Source: Sesamum alatum
Lineage: Eukaryota; Streptophyta; Magnoliopsida; Lamiales; Pedaliaceae
DNA: 64,000 nt
Assembly: GCA_034509735.1 (NCBI GenBank)
Contig: JACGWO010000002.1
Coordinates: forward strand, 44,471,702-44,535,701
Direction: 5' to 3'
Below, piece after piece: positions 48,111 to 60,175 of this stretch. A program made the translations under genes and the position numbers. A model generated the notes under the pieces. It ran no database searches and had not been told where the DNA came from. It was given only the letters and a program-made list of their open reading frames with translations. The first letter of the stretch is position 1. Each line of letters starts with the position of its first letter.

Positions 48111-49132
48111 TCATTACTCCGGCGGATATCATGTAAGAAAATTTAAAATGTTTGATTGTTTTAAAAATATTTTAAAAATGTTATATTATATTTGTTTTTA
48201 TAATTATTTATTTGATACTTTGTAGGGATTCGAAAGTTCAAGAGGTCATCAAGGAGCACTCTGAAGATAGTCCGGGTGATATCCCATCCGACCACCCACC
48301 TTCACAACATTGTGAAAATGAATTTGATCCCCCTCTTTAAATTTGAATGCTTTAAAATTGAATATTTTTATTTTGTGGATTGGAATGTTGAATTATCTTT
48401 ACTGTAAGTATTTTGCCTTAAATATATTGTCATATTTGAATTTTCTTGTTAGAGTTAAATTAAATATATTTTTATTATTGAATATAAATTATGAAATTGT
48501 CGTTGTAAATGAAAATAATTTTGCGATAGATTATTGTTGCAATTATCGTGGTAAATTCTGCAACGGATTGTCATTGCAATTGTCGTTGTAAATGGAAATT
48601 ATTTTGCAACGAATTGTAGTAAATTATGTCGTTGCAAAAAAATATTGCAATATAGCAACAACTTCCATTGCAAATGTCGTTGCAAATAAAATAATTTTGC
48701 AACGAATTATAGCTAAATATTTCGTTGCAAAATTTGCAACAGAATGACGTTGCAAATATTCTGTTGCAATGTTGCAACGATATTTCGTTGCAAATGTAGT
48801 TGTAAATAAAACCCGATTTTGCAACGAATTGCCATCATCTTTGCCACGAATATACCATCGCAAAGTCGTTGCAAAATATAAAAAGTCAACTTTTAAAATA
48901 ACGAAATTTGCAACGGATAAAAATCCGTGGCAATACTTTGCAAAGACCAAAAAATCCATTGCTATATAGCAGTGGTACCTATAGCAACGGAAAATTTTCC
49001 GTTGCAAAAGTTCGTGGCAAATCTGTTTTGCAATGAATTTTTTATGAAATCCGTTGCAAAAATCCGTTGCTATAGGTTTCTTTTTTTGTAGTGAGTATCG
49101 ACCACAACCAATCCCAATTTAACACCTCATCT

Positions 49133-49436
49133 CACTAGAAGAAAATTTACTGTTGACTACGGACTAAAATCATGATAAATAATTATGATTAACTATGATT
49201 AAATAAAAATCATTGCAAAAATTTAGATTATCCACCATGAAATCGTTTTTTGCCATGGTTATAAGTCATAACAAATATTTTTGCTATGACTTTTAGCCAT
49301 GGCAAATATTTTAGCCATACTCGCAAATACCACAGTCAATAATCGTTGTATGACCATGGTGAATGATTATTTACTATGACTACTTATTTTTAACCATATC
49401 AATTAGCCATGATTAAATATTATTTTTTTTCTACTG
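49133..49436. mobile_element. CACTA-type MITE, 304 bp
   Basis: It begins CACTAGAAGAAAATTTACTG, ends TTTCTACTG, and is flanked by TCT (49130-49132 and 49437-49439). It is the same family and length as 8884-9186. It sits 39 bases from the large CACTA element. Confidence 0.8.
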
Positions 49437-50986
49437 TCTAATTTAACCTAAACTAAACTCAAAATGTAAATAAAGTCACGGCCCAAGCATAAACAGCTAA
49501 ACATTTAATTATCCACTTCTCTTCCGAACTTCAATTCTATATACACTAAACGAAAAAAAAATAAAAAAAAAAGGTATCAGAGACGGGTGTTTTTCCGTCT
49601 CTCATAGAGACAGAAACATGTTTTTTTTAAATTATTAAAAATTTTAGATCCGAGACCAATTTAGCCACAGATGTATTCTTCCACGTAGATAACATTAGGC
49701 TCAAAATTTTGTGTCTCTGAAATAATATAAATTTAGCATTAGAGACGAGTTTTACATAGATTTAATTTTGTATTATTTCTATCTCTGATAAGTTCTATAT
49801 TTAGAAATATTCGATAATTTTATCAAAATTAGTGGTTAACAAAACATATTAGAACTCGTGTATTGGACAAATCGGAATCGTAAATTTGGCAAAGAAGTTG
49901 CGTGGCTAGTGCTACTTTCTATATAGTTGTTTTAAAATTAACTTAAGAGAGTTTGAGTGGCAAAGTTTAGGTCCAATATAATACAACCTTATAAAAGTAT
50001 ACGCTCAAGTGTTTGAAGAGGAATAATTCGTGATTTTTTGTCAGTTTTTATGATATGTTTTATGGGATAAATGCAATTTATTCCTCTGATATAAGTAATG
50101 AACAAAAAATCCCCTATGAAGAAATAATTAGTAAATTATCTCCTATGATCTTAAAATGAAGCAAATTATTTCCTGTATTTTTCCTTGATAGAGGGTAATT
50201 TGCTTCATTTCTCAAAACACATAAAGGTAATTTGCTAACTATTTTTGCACAGAGGGATTTTTGCCCATTTCTTATATCACAGGAGGGTAAAGTGCATTTA
50301 TCCCTATGTTTTATTGATTATAAATTATTATTAGTTGTTAAAAATTATGGAGTAGCCTTAATATATAATTATTTTGCGTTGGCAAAAAAGAAGAAAAATG
50401 AAATATATTATATGATTTTTGGGTATTTTATTTTTTTGTTATTCTAAGTTATCTTGTTTATTAAATTAATTAATACGATGTCATTTCATGACAATAGTTT
50501 AAAAAGAATTGAATGTTATGTGGAATACATGAGTAGAATACGAAGAGGTCGATGACAATTGAAGGCTGGAAAAAGAAATAAAAAATTCCAACCACTACAA
50601 ATAAATAACGACCCAACTGAAAGAAGAAGTTATTTTCTTGATTAACGGGAATCATTGAATTCTTTTTTATTTTTTTTAAAATATATCGTTATTTTTAAAT
50701 CAACCAACGTACAGTTATTACAACATTCAGTATATAATAAATCAATAATTTTAAATCCCAAGTAAACAAAGAAGCAATACTAGTATTAAAAATAGATAAG
50801 ATACCTATATTCGTAAGACTTGAACTCACAGCACTGAACAAACATAACTACAAGTTCAAAATACATGACGTGCCATATGCACATAAACACATACATAAAA
50901 TCATACACTAATCCGGCCATATATAATTAACCGAATCTCTTTTATTCTAAGCACACAAACATAATTTGGTAATGTTTATTGCTTCA
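49437..50986. other. Non-coding 3' flank of the P450 gene
   Basis: The segment 49570-49790 has AGAGACGGGTG / CCGTCTCTCA-type motifs like 22650-22800, probably CACTA subterminal debris. A MITE is at 50064-50304 and a SINE-like copy (minus strand) at about 50660-50870. There is no gene. Confidence 0.55.
50064..50304. mobile_element. MULE-type MITE, 241 bp
   Basis: The ends GGGATAAATGCA and TGCATTTATCCC are inverted, flanked by the direct repeat TATGTTTTAT (50054-50063, 50305-50314; 9 or 10 bp). The whole element is self-complementary. Diverged relatives are at about 2990-3185 and 54328-54556. Confidence 0.88.
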
Positions 50987-52573
50987 TTAAACTGGAACAG
51001 CCCTGAGGGGAATCAACTTGCGCAATGATAGTCCAAACTTCTCATCTATGGCCACATCTTCAGGTTTGACCCCTGGCTCAAGTTTCCAATCAAAGTTGTG
51101 AATTAAAGTCGCGACGGTTATATGCAGCATCCGGTTTGCCAGTGGCATGCCGGGGCAAATTCTCTTCCCTGAACCAAAAGGAATAAGCTCGAAATCTTGG
51201 CCCTTGAACTCTAGTTTGCTGTCTAAGAATCGCTCAGGCTCGAAAGACTCTGGGTTCGGCCATACGCTTGGATCTCTACCCATAGCCCACACGTTAACGA
51301 ACATCTGTGTACCTTTCGGGATAATATAGCCGCTGACTTCTACATCGTATTCTGCTTTCCGGGGAATTAAAAGAGGGCCTGGAGGGTGATATCTGAAGAC
51401 TTCTTTGATCAGGGCCTGGAAGTATGGGAGCCTTGACATGTCGGATTCGTCCACTTGGTTCCCCTCTCCAATGATAGTCCTAAGCTCGTGTCTCGCCTTT
51501 GCCAATTTCTCCGGGTTGCGCAGTAATTCTGTCATAGTCCACTCCGTTGTGCTCGCTGTTGTGTCCGAACCCGCAACAAATAAGTCCTAAAAGAAAAATA
51601 GAATGAATTAGAATCACTAGTTTGTAGTAGTTAGTATAACTCGAACAAGAACTAGATGATTAGATTATTCACACAGGAAAACTGACGAGAATTTCCTTAC
51701 CAGAAGTAAATGTACAATATCTTCAGTCGTCAACTCATACTCACTTCCTTGGCTGAGATCAAGAAGTGTTTCGAGCAAATCATTCTTCTTCGGCGATGTG
51801 CCCTTTCTTTTCAATCTCTCATCGACTATTTCCCCGATCACTTTCAGCAATCTTCCGAACAAGATATCTGCCCGGCGCTGAATGCCCTGTAGATCAAACG
51901 GCTTAAGGATTGGGAAGTAGTCGGCAAAATTCGGAAGACCCACGATGTTAGCTATACCCTCAATGAGATCCCTGAACTCTCGAGTCTCATCTGAATCGAA
52001 CTTGATGAATTCGGCTGAAAAGAGTGTGGCCGACATGAGATTGAGAGTGGTTACGAAGGCAGCCTCGTTGATATTCACTGCTCGGCCGCTGATGCGACAT
52101 TGGTTCACGTACTCACGCAGCTTCTGCAACCTGTCTTGGCGAAGGTATTGATTGGCTTCAAGACGAGTGTTGGAGAACATTTGTTCTCTGCATATTTTAC
52201 GAAGTTTCCGCCACTGACTTCCCACCGGCAAATAGGCCATGGAAAGCTTGTCGTGGTCATGCGCGCACGCCGCGGAGAAGATGGTTCGGCCAGAAAAAGC
52301 TTGGTCGTGTGTTTTTAGTACTTCTCTTGCTAGTTCGGGCGAGGAAACAACAATGGTGTATTTGTTACCAAGCTGGAGGGACATTATGGGGCCGTAAGTT
52401 TTGGAGAGTTTGGTGAGTGATCGATGGGGGCTTTGGCCAAGTTGAAGAACGTTGCCGATGATTGGAAAGGGTTTCGGGCCCGGAGGAAGCTTGGCTGATT
52501 TCCGGGGCCGGAAGAAATTGAACCATGTCCAGGCGATGAAAAATAGAGCAACGAAAACTGCAAAGGAATCCAT
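50987..52573 (-). CDS. CYP76: Cytochrome P450, CYP76 family (CYP76AH/AK-like)
   Basis: Exon 1 is 52573-51701 and exon 2 is 51586-50987, joined at a phase-0 GT/AG intron of 114 bp, giving 490 aa, full length. An N-terminal membrane anchor ([17 protein letters not shown]) precedes the [13 protein letters not shown] hinge, so it should face the cytosol from the ER. The I-helix AGSDTT (296-301), KEVFR (352-356) and heme loop [10 protein letters not shown] (428-437, Cys435) are intact. Features such as [21 protein letters not shown] and [13 protein letters not shown] resemble Lamiaceae CYP76 enzymes that oxidise diterpenes (ferruginol synthase group). Lying between a CPS and a KSL, it most likely oxidises their product. 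CYP76B/BK-type activity cannot be excluded; substrate is inferred. TATAAAAG lies at 52630-52623 on the minus strand. Confidence 0.9.
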
Positions 52574-52622
52574 CTAGTTGTTTTTCTTTTGCCTTTCCGA
52601 CTTCTGCCTTAACGACAGCTGC

Positions 52623-52630
52623 CTTTTATA
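52623..52630 (-). promoter_or_regulatory. TATA box of the P450 gene
   Basis: TATAAAAG on the minus strand lies about 50 bases upstream of the ATG, implying a very short 5' UTR. It is called by consensus and position. Confidence 0.6.
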
Positions 52631-52699
52631 GCCGCTAAACGGGTTTTTAGTCAACTTCGAGCAATATCAAAGTTCATAAAATAAATTTTTGAAATTTGA

Positions 52700-53215
52700 C
52701 TAGAAATACAATGGAAAAAATTGCATTTTTGTCCCATTAGATAGGGGGTGTTGTACATGTGGTCTCCCACTTTAGAAGGTGACACCTTTAGTCCTAAAAT
52801 TGAAAAAAAATGATGCTTTTGGTCCCTCATCCCAACTGATGTTAAGAAATAGACAAAAATTGTACACGTAACCTGCACATGTTTGATTAGTTAAGTATTT
52901 GGAGAGTAAAAGTGACAAGGGGACTAAAAGTGCAATACCCCATATTTTATGGGACTAAAAGTGCAATAAACATATTCTATAGAACTAAAAGTGCTACAAC
53001 TACTATCTTATGTGACTAAAACTATAGCTTGAGTTAACTAATCGAGCATATGCAGTTCACGTACACATACTCCGTCTGTTTTAACATATGTTAAGACGGG
53101 GATCAAAAGTATCAAATATTTTTAATTTTCGGATTAAAGGTGTCGATCTTCTAAAATGAGGGACCACATGTGCAACACCCCTATCGAATGGGACCAAAGA
53201 TGCAATTTTCCTCAT
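52700..53215. mobile_element. Probable fold-back MULE MITE upstream of P450
   Basis: The left end (AAATTGCATTTTTGTCCCAT) and right end (ATGGGACCAAAGATGCAATTT) are inverted, and inner segments also pair (GTGGTCTCCCACTTTAGAAG against CTTCTAAAATGAGGGACCAC). The flanks do not give a clear 9-bp duplication, so the limits are approximate. It lies within 130 bp of the P450 start codon and may overlap its promoter. Confidence 0.7.
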
Positions 53216-53229
53216 AGATTGGGAAGAAA

Positions 53230-54327
53230 TTTTATTTTTTATTAGTTTTTTTAATTTATTCTTTCTTTATTTATTTTATATTAACTTAATTTATTTATAT
53301 TTAATTCCTCTCTAAAACTATTATACACATATCAAGTAAGAATCTTGATAGCGTCCCACCTTCTCACTTGTCTCCCTACACCCCCAAAAGCTCTACCACT
53401 TTTTCTTGGAGATGTGTATGTACATATATATAATATGCGTATTATACGTGTGTGATTCAGGTCGAGATCCTCGGTGACCTAGAGTTAACTTTCAAGTTTG
53501 ACTAGACTATGATTTGGAATGAAGGTTCAATGAATATGTCGAACTGGAATAGTGATGGTTGATCTACACACACAAGTTGTGAGGCTAACTGAGATAGCCT
53601 CAACAAAACCTTTAGAAATTTTAGTCAAACAGAGTTCAAGGTTATATAGGGTCGAGTTTGGGATCTCTCTTATCAAATAGACCCTCCATGTATATATAGG
53701 CCTTTATATATCAGAATACGTATGGGTCATGTATCAGCGGAGCACTGTAGGATGAATGTTTGATCAATGGCTATCCAAGTGGTCGTCGGGTCAGGTCGCG
53801 AACTGACCCGGTCAAAAAAACACGCGGATCGAGGGAGTGTTTGGTCATTTCTTGTTTTTTTGAGGGAATTTTGTTCTTTTTGCTGATTTAATGTATTTTC
53901 CCCTATCAGTGTGTGTGTCTCCAAGCAAGAGTTAGGTGATTTTGAATTAATATTAATTTTGCAGGAAAAATGACCGCATAGATGAAATTTTGTGGAATGG
54001 CAACCTGGTTAATGGCTGCGATTGAGGATACGAGGATGGGGCGAGGAAAGCTTATGAGTAAGAAAACAAAAAAGAAGAAAAGAAAGATATAAATACATTT
54101 AAAGGAAACTTATCTTCAATTTATATATATATATATATAAAGTAATATATTAATTTTTAGTAAATATTTATTTGAAGTAAAAAAGGACTACATATATGTA
54201 GCGGGTTGTAAGTGCCTTTTCAAGCACAAGAACAAAAATATGGACCGATATGGGTCGAAGTGAAAGGCACGAGCTAGCTACCCCTCGAGAAAAAAGGACG
54301 AGTTAGAAAATAGCACGTCTTCGAATG
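53230..54327. other. Intergenic, no gene; LTR-like fragment
   Basis: The stretch 53640-53930 has a TATATATAGG box followed by GC-richer sequence (GGTCAGGTCGCGAACTGACC palindrome near 53788), which could be part of a solo LTR or TE end. A TA run lies near 54121-54140. There is no credible coding sequence. Confidence 0.4.
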
Positions 54328-54556
54328 AAAAAATGCAATTTACCCCCTTTGTGACATGCAAAATGTGCAAAAAATCTCCTATGAAAAAATAAATAGTAAT
54401 TTATTCCCTGTATTTTAAAAAATGGAACAAAAACTTCCTCACACAGGGGGTTTTTTGCTCCATTTTAAATAACACAAAAGATAAATTACTATTTATTTTT
54501 CACAGAGAGGTAATTGCTCTTTTTAATTAACATGGGGACAAATTGCATTTAACCCC
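54328..54556. mobile_element. MULE-type MITE, about 229 bp
   Basis: Inverted ends (AATGCAATTTACCCCC and ACAAATTGCATTTAACCCC in mirrored sense) and internal self-complementarity match the 50064-50304 family. Flanks GTCTTCGAA and GTCTTGAAT are near-identical, a possible target-site duplication with mutation. Limits are approximate by a few bases. Confidence 0.65.
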
Positions 54557-54801
54557 GTCTTGAATCAGTCTACGTACTACCTAGCCAAATCAGAAAACCC
54601 GAAGAAAACGAAGTACCGCGAGGTAATACCTGAAGAAAGGTACAACCTTCTTTTAGTATGATCAAAATTCACTGCGAATGCAAAATATCCAAGAAAATTT
54701 TGTGAAGATTTCTTCCGAGGACAAAAGTATACCAGAATATTCTGTAAAAAGTTGCGATGAATACAAGTAACGTGAAAGATTATGAAAAGATTTCCTACTA
54801 A

Positions 54802-55561
54802 GAGGGTATTTGGCTAAGCTTATAAGTTTCTCAAAACATCTTATAAGATGTTTGAGAGCTTATAAGCTCTAAAAAATCATTTGAAAATTTTTTAAATAAA
54901 GAGCTTATAAGATCTCAAAATAAGATGTTTTGGATCTTATAAGCTCTTTAGAAAAAAGTTAACCTCCTCCAACTTTTTTCTTAAGATATTATAAGCTCTA
55001 CAAAATTAACACAAATAAGATTGCTATTGATATTATATTTACTGAAAAAATATAAATTAACGACATTAAAAGTTATACGACTAGAAAATAGTCATTTCAT
55101 TAACAAAGAGGATATCAATTATATATCAATGTCGATATTCGACTAACATTAATGTACATATATTTTTTTTATTCAAAATATTAGGTAATAATTATCATCA
55201 TTTTTTTTTAAAAAAAATGTTATCTATTAGATTTTTATTAGAAGTTAAACTAATGTGTACTACTTATGAAAGTATTTTCAAAATATTAAAATACAAAATA
55301 TGTCAAGAATTGACAACTTATTCGATTCTAATAGTAACATGTCCTTTTTGGTCATTTTGCAATAAAAAAAACCTTATTATGCCAAACACCCTAACATCTT
55401 ATAAGATGCAAAAATATCTTATAAGTTGTAACATCTTATTTTATCCAAACACTTTAGGGATTATTTTTAAAATAAGATCCAAAATTTTATAAGCTCTTAA
55501 AACATCTTATAAGATGTATGAGCTTATAAGCTGTTTTAAAAAAGTTTAGCCAAACACCAAA
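54802..55561. mobile_element. Harbinger/Tourist-like MITE, 760 bp
   Basis: The ends GAGGGTATTTGGCTAAGC and GTTTAGCCAAACACC are inverted, and flanks TAA (54799-54801, 55562-55564) fit the TWA duplication of PIF/Harbinger elements. Many CTTATAAGATGTTT-type palindromes fill both arms. The frame at 55217-55492 is repeat sequence. It is the same family as 60176-61236. Confidence 0.75.
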
Positions 55562-55564
55562 TAA

Positions 55565-57571
55565 GTAGTGCTTCAAAAACTCGTACAAATACCATGGTCA
55601 GGCTAGAGGAAAGGAGAAAAAAAGGAACTCTACATTCAACTAGGAGTTCCATGAGAATTTCTTCCATACTATTATATCCTCGGGTTATATAGTTTATACA
55701 TATCATTATGGATCGAATGACCTTCATCGTACGACATTGTTACCATTGCAAGAACAAGAAGATATGAACTGTTGTCTCTCTATCAATCGTATAGAGTGAT
55801 GTAAGTGTTTGTTAATGTGCAAAAACTACCTTAAAATCCACAAAAAATTGCCAGTGTGGTAAGTTGTTGCCATCTTATTTTAATATATAAGGAGGCTGTG
55901 CGCCACACCCCTCTCTATTATCGCTATTTTCTTCTTTGGGCATGTGTTCAAGGAGGTTTTCTATCTATTTCATGTTTCACATTAGAGTATATAAATTGCA
56001 CTTAACCTATGTTCTATCTATCTATATATATATATATATAGATATTCCTATATATAAATGAAATATAATACGTGAAGAACAAGAATTGAATTGAAGTGCA
56101 GAAATATAAGTCATATCATTACCCTAAGAAAATCTCAGAACTAGTGATCAGCATACCATCCATGACACTAATCACAACCGCACCATTCGAAATATGGGGG
56201 AAATTATAATTTTAGCATTGCAAGCATATATATGGGGTGTCAATTACAATTCTGTTGAAATCAATTTTGACAATTTTGTCTTGTTATTAAAAATAAAATG
56301 ACAATTTCAGGATAATCTGATAAAAAATTCATAAATTGACAGAAAATTCCTATATTTTGTACACGTAACACACTATTTTGAAAATTTTCGAAGGACGAGA
56401 ATTGATGGCGGGAACGATTTAACGCGTAGGGGGGGCTAACGGCAGAGGTTATGGGTTAGGCACCGAGTAAGTACGTGGGAGGAGGGGAGAGAGTGACTGA
56501 AGAGGGAGATCACTGGGAAGGCACTGGAGCTCGCGATGGCGGACACCCATCGAGGTTTGTGCAGATTATTAAAAAAAATATTTACTTTTATTAATTTGCA
56601 TGTTTTAAAATTTTATATGTTGTTAAGAATTCTATTTTTATTAACAACCAAAAGCAAAGCCTTTCATCAATTAATGAATCAAGCGAGAAAGTACGTTGGA
56701 ATCGGTATCTATCAAAAAGTTGGAACAACCTCTTCTGTGATGCAAGGTGCAATTCATTCCGAAGTGCCCAACATTCAACCATGTTATTAGTTTGTATTTC
56801 AAGGCTGCGTTTACTTGGAAGGATAGGACATGATGGATAGGATGTATGAGAAATTGATGAAATTACGGATATATATCTATCTCATTTTAGCATATGTTTA
56901 TTTTTATGGAGAGCCTAATAGATTAAAATATTCTCAAGTTTATTTCTTGGGATAAAAACAAGGATTAATAGCGGTCATCTCTCAACGTTTGAGCGATTTC
57001 GTACTTTGCCCCCCATTTGCATGAAAGCACATGCCTCATGGTGATTTAAGATTGAGTAAATCGTAATTTCACAACATAATTTATTAAAGAAAAAACAAAA
57101 TAAATTAAAAAAACATCCACAACAATATTTCTTCTTATTCTTCTCCTTCTCTCTCTGTGTCTCTCTCTATGCATGGTGAAGATGAGGAAGCCATGGAGAT
57201 TGAATATGTGAGGAAGCCATGGGGTTCAAAGAAAATGGGTTTTAATTGCACTCAATTTGATGCAAAATAAGCCTATTTGGAATAGAGAGGGTAATCCGAA
57301 AAATTAATTTGGGGGAAATGACCAAAAACTAAGTTTTTCATTTTAGTTCATTTTCAAGGTTAGTTTAGGAGAGGCTTTTTTTTTTTTTTTTTATTTTTAA
57401 TATAAGGGGATACAAAGATAATTTCAACTCATATCCCAATAAAGTGAGTTCGGTGGGAGTTAAAATCCACAATCTCTTGAACTGACGGGTTGAAATGACG
57501 GACCGAAGTGATTTCATGAGAGTCGACGTGATTTTATATAGGCTAGTCAACCTTCAAGTAAATAAGGAATA
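55565..57571. other. Intergenic, no supported gene
   Basis: A (TA)n run is at about 56021-56040. A GC-richer island at 56395-56560 (with GGGGGGGCTAACGG and an ATG at 56536) interrupts AT-rich sequence and could be a gene fragment, but the following frame becomes low-complexity after a few codons. A T run is at 57374-57394. Nothing is assignable. Confidence 0.4.
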
Positions 57572-58353
57572 GGGTTAGATACAGTTTGTCCCCCTAAACT
57601 ATTCGTGATGTAACATTTACCCCTCTAAACTAACAAATGTAACACTTACCCCCTGGTTGGATAAAATTGCTCCTCATGCCTTGAATAATTATATTATTCA
57701 CAATATAATATAGTATTGCACATTAATCATCACCAAATTATTTTCTAACTAAAAAGAATTTTTAATAAATTAAGAATTTAAATTAAAAGTGGAGTAATAA
57801 GTTAATATATATAATAGATATGCAATAAATATAATATCCCAACAACTCATGTATACTTTTGAAAAGAAATTGACAATAATATACGCTTAACCAAAAGTTA
57901 AACACTTTTAGGAAAAAATGAATCAATTTATTTTCATCATATTTTTTAAAGAAAAAAAATGGATATGTAATTACTCATTATTATCTAAAAATTTAAATAA
58001 TTAAAACTTAATTTTATTACCAAGTTAATAATCTTTTACATGAAAGTTTTTGTGCATTTACTGTACTCATTCATTACTTAAACTTGAGTCTGTAAAATAT
58101 AATAAAGTTTGAGCTATTAACTTGCTAATTTTATTACTTTATTATAATTAAAATATATTTTTTTCAATATTAAACTTTAAATGCAAAAGTGCTAAAAAAA
58201 AAAAAAAAGCTTTTAGAATTAAAAATATACATATGTAATATAAAGACAATATTGTCTAAATATTTAATTTTAGGGGAAAAGTATTACATTTATTAATTTA
58301 GAAGGGTGAATGTTACATAAATAATAGTTCAGCGAACAAAGTGTATTTAACCC
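57572..58353. mobile_element. MULE-type MITE, 782 bp
   Basis: GGGTTAGATACAG and TGTATTTAACCC are inverted ends, flanked by the exact 9-bp duplication TAAGGAATA (57563-57571, 58354-58362). The arms repeat a TAACATTTACCCC-type motif. There is no coding capacity. Confidence 0.9.
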
Positions 58354-59704
58354 TAAGGAATATGGGCTGATTTAAAGGGATACATGAACACATTTCTTTT
58401 GAAGTAAATACACCCATGTGAAGTTTGAAAAAAGTGCAAGAAATATTGATGTATGGTCATGAAGGATTTCCCCTAGACAAGCCGCCATCAATAATTGGTT
58501 TAATCTTCAATTTTGAGGGGCTCGCTATTGAATATTTCAAACGAAATCCGTTGCCGGTCTGAACCAGTTGTTAAGTTCCGTTGATACATTCAAGTAACAT
58601 CAGATATGAACCACATGTTATTATTAATTACATCTAACTATTCATTTATATTAGTTAAAAATTCAACCATGTTTAGAATACGTATGGGTACAAATAATAT
58701 TTCGTAATTAAAAAACTTAGAAATATTAAAACTAGCATGTGGTCCCCCCCCCCCCTCCCAATTTATTGAATCATTGTAAAAAGAAATAACTACACCGTTT
58801 TTCCTTAAAATTTGATGTAATTATACATAAACTCCTGTAATTTGAAAAATGACATCTAGTACCTCTAAATAAATTAATTTGTATTTATTTTAGGAGAATA
58901 TCTTAAATTACAGGAAATAAATTGAATTTAATCCATTGGCAGTCTACTGACGTAATTGAACAAACTTGGTTAATGTATATCCGAAAAGAGTGTGAAGTCA
59001 CGCCCCATGGGAAGAAAAATATGTTCAACTATCTAATAATATTGCCAGAAAAAATTGGACGACATGAGAACTAAAGTAATGGTATTTTGGGTTTCATATT
59101 CAACTCATCTTACTAAAAAAATTCAAAGTAAAAGTTGGAATTCCCTCACTTATCAATAAGACTCCTTCAAATCTGTTCTTATACACGTCATATACTCTCA
59201 GCACGTTGCATGCGGAATTTTAATTTATTAGGACAAATTTCGCATTTCAAAATTGTCTGTGATAGCGTATTTTTTGTTTTCTCTTCATCCATGCGCACAC
59301 ATTTAAGTCTAGAGTCTGAACCCAAAACCTCTAAAAAGAAATCTTGAGGCCCAAACTCAATGAGTTGTCCTCAGTGTGACGGTAATAGTGCACTTCTTTA
59401 TTCTTATAATTTTAAGATATTTTTTTTGTCGCTCTCCATTTATATATAGAGAATTAGTTATGTGTGTGGTACGTGTCTATTAGACTTAAGAACGTTCTAG
59501 TCACACACGTAAGTAGTTAGTAAGCACTATAAATTAATTTGATTCGAAGAAGCAGGGTATTATTAATTAATCTCGTCTAATTCCAAGTTTAATCGGAGTA
59601 GTGTAATTGTACAATTTAAAAGTAAGATTGGTCAATTTTGGAGCCTATCAATACAATATGTTTATAACTCGTCAAAATATCACTGTCTGAAATCATATCT
59701 TTTA
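58354..59704. other. Intergenic, AT-rich, no gene
   Basis: It contains a C run at 58745-58755 and a short self-complementary segment near 58790-58920 resembling the small MITEs. There is no credible coding frame. Confidence 0.4.
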
Positions 59705-60128
59705 GGGTAAATTACAATTACCTCTCCTAATGTTTGACATAATTACAAATATTCTCTTATTATTTGAAAAATTATAAATATCCCTTTAAGGTTTGTAACC
59801 GTACAACAAATAACCTATTTCTATTCATTTTAATGGGTGAACTGACCAAAATACCCTTATGCACTGAATTATTTTTTATTTAATTCTTAAAAAAAATAAC
59901 TACAATACGCAAGGAGAGGTTTCTTAAGTTTTTTACACAGAGGAGCAATAATGCAATTTGCCTTGGCTGATTTTTCTACAATTTTTATAAAAAATTCAAG
60001 GGCAAAATGGTCAATTTTAAACATTTGGTTAAAAATTACAAACTTCAAGGGGTATTTATAATTTTTCAAATAACAAGAAGATATTTGTAATTATACCAAA
60101 TCTCAAGAGAAGTGATTGTAATTTACCC
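59705..60128. mobile_element. MULE-type MITE, 424 bp
   Basis: GGGTAAATTACAATTAC and its inverse GTAATTTACCC end the element, with the exact 9-bp duplication TATCTTTTA (59696-59704, 60129-60137). It is the same family as 21754-22179, sharing the AAATTACAAA and AAGGGCAAAATGGTCAATTT blocks. Confidence 0.9.
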
Positions 60129-60175
60129 TATCTTTTATTCCGCAATTCAAATAGATTATTTGGTACAGAGATTTA

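Larger units (their letters stand above)
44270..49093 (+). mobile_element. CACTA (En/Spm) transposon, 4824 bp
   Basis: It starts CACTACAAAAAAACAGG and ends GTTTCTTTTTTTGTAGTG, the inverse form, with the 3-bp duplication AGT (44267-44269, 49094-49096). Both ends carry dense subterminal arrays of a TTGCAACGGA-type motif in both orientations (44300-44950 and 48530-49075), the presumed TNP1-type binding sites. The interior has a broken DUF4218-type region of a TNP2 protein, a CT/CCG-rich tandem block and an AT-rich tandem array. The TNP2 catalytic core is missing, so it is non-autonomous. Confidence 0.92.

Noticed and set aside
53640..53930. Solo LTR
   Set aside because: A TATA-like box and GC change are present, but no TG...CA limits or target duplication could be found.
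56536..56790. 84-codon frame starting MADTHRGL in a GC-richer island
   Set aside because: Only the first codons look gene-like; the rest is AT-rich with no recognised domain and no splice evidence.
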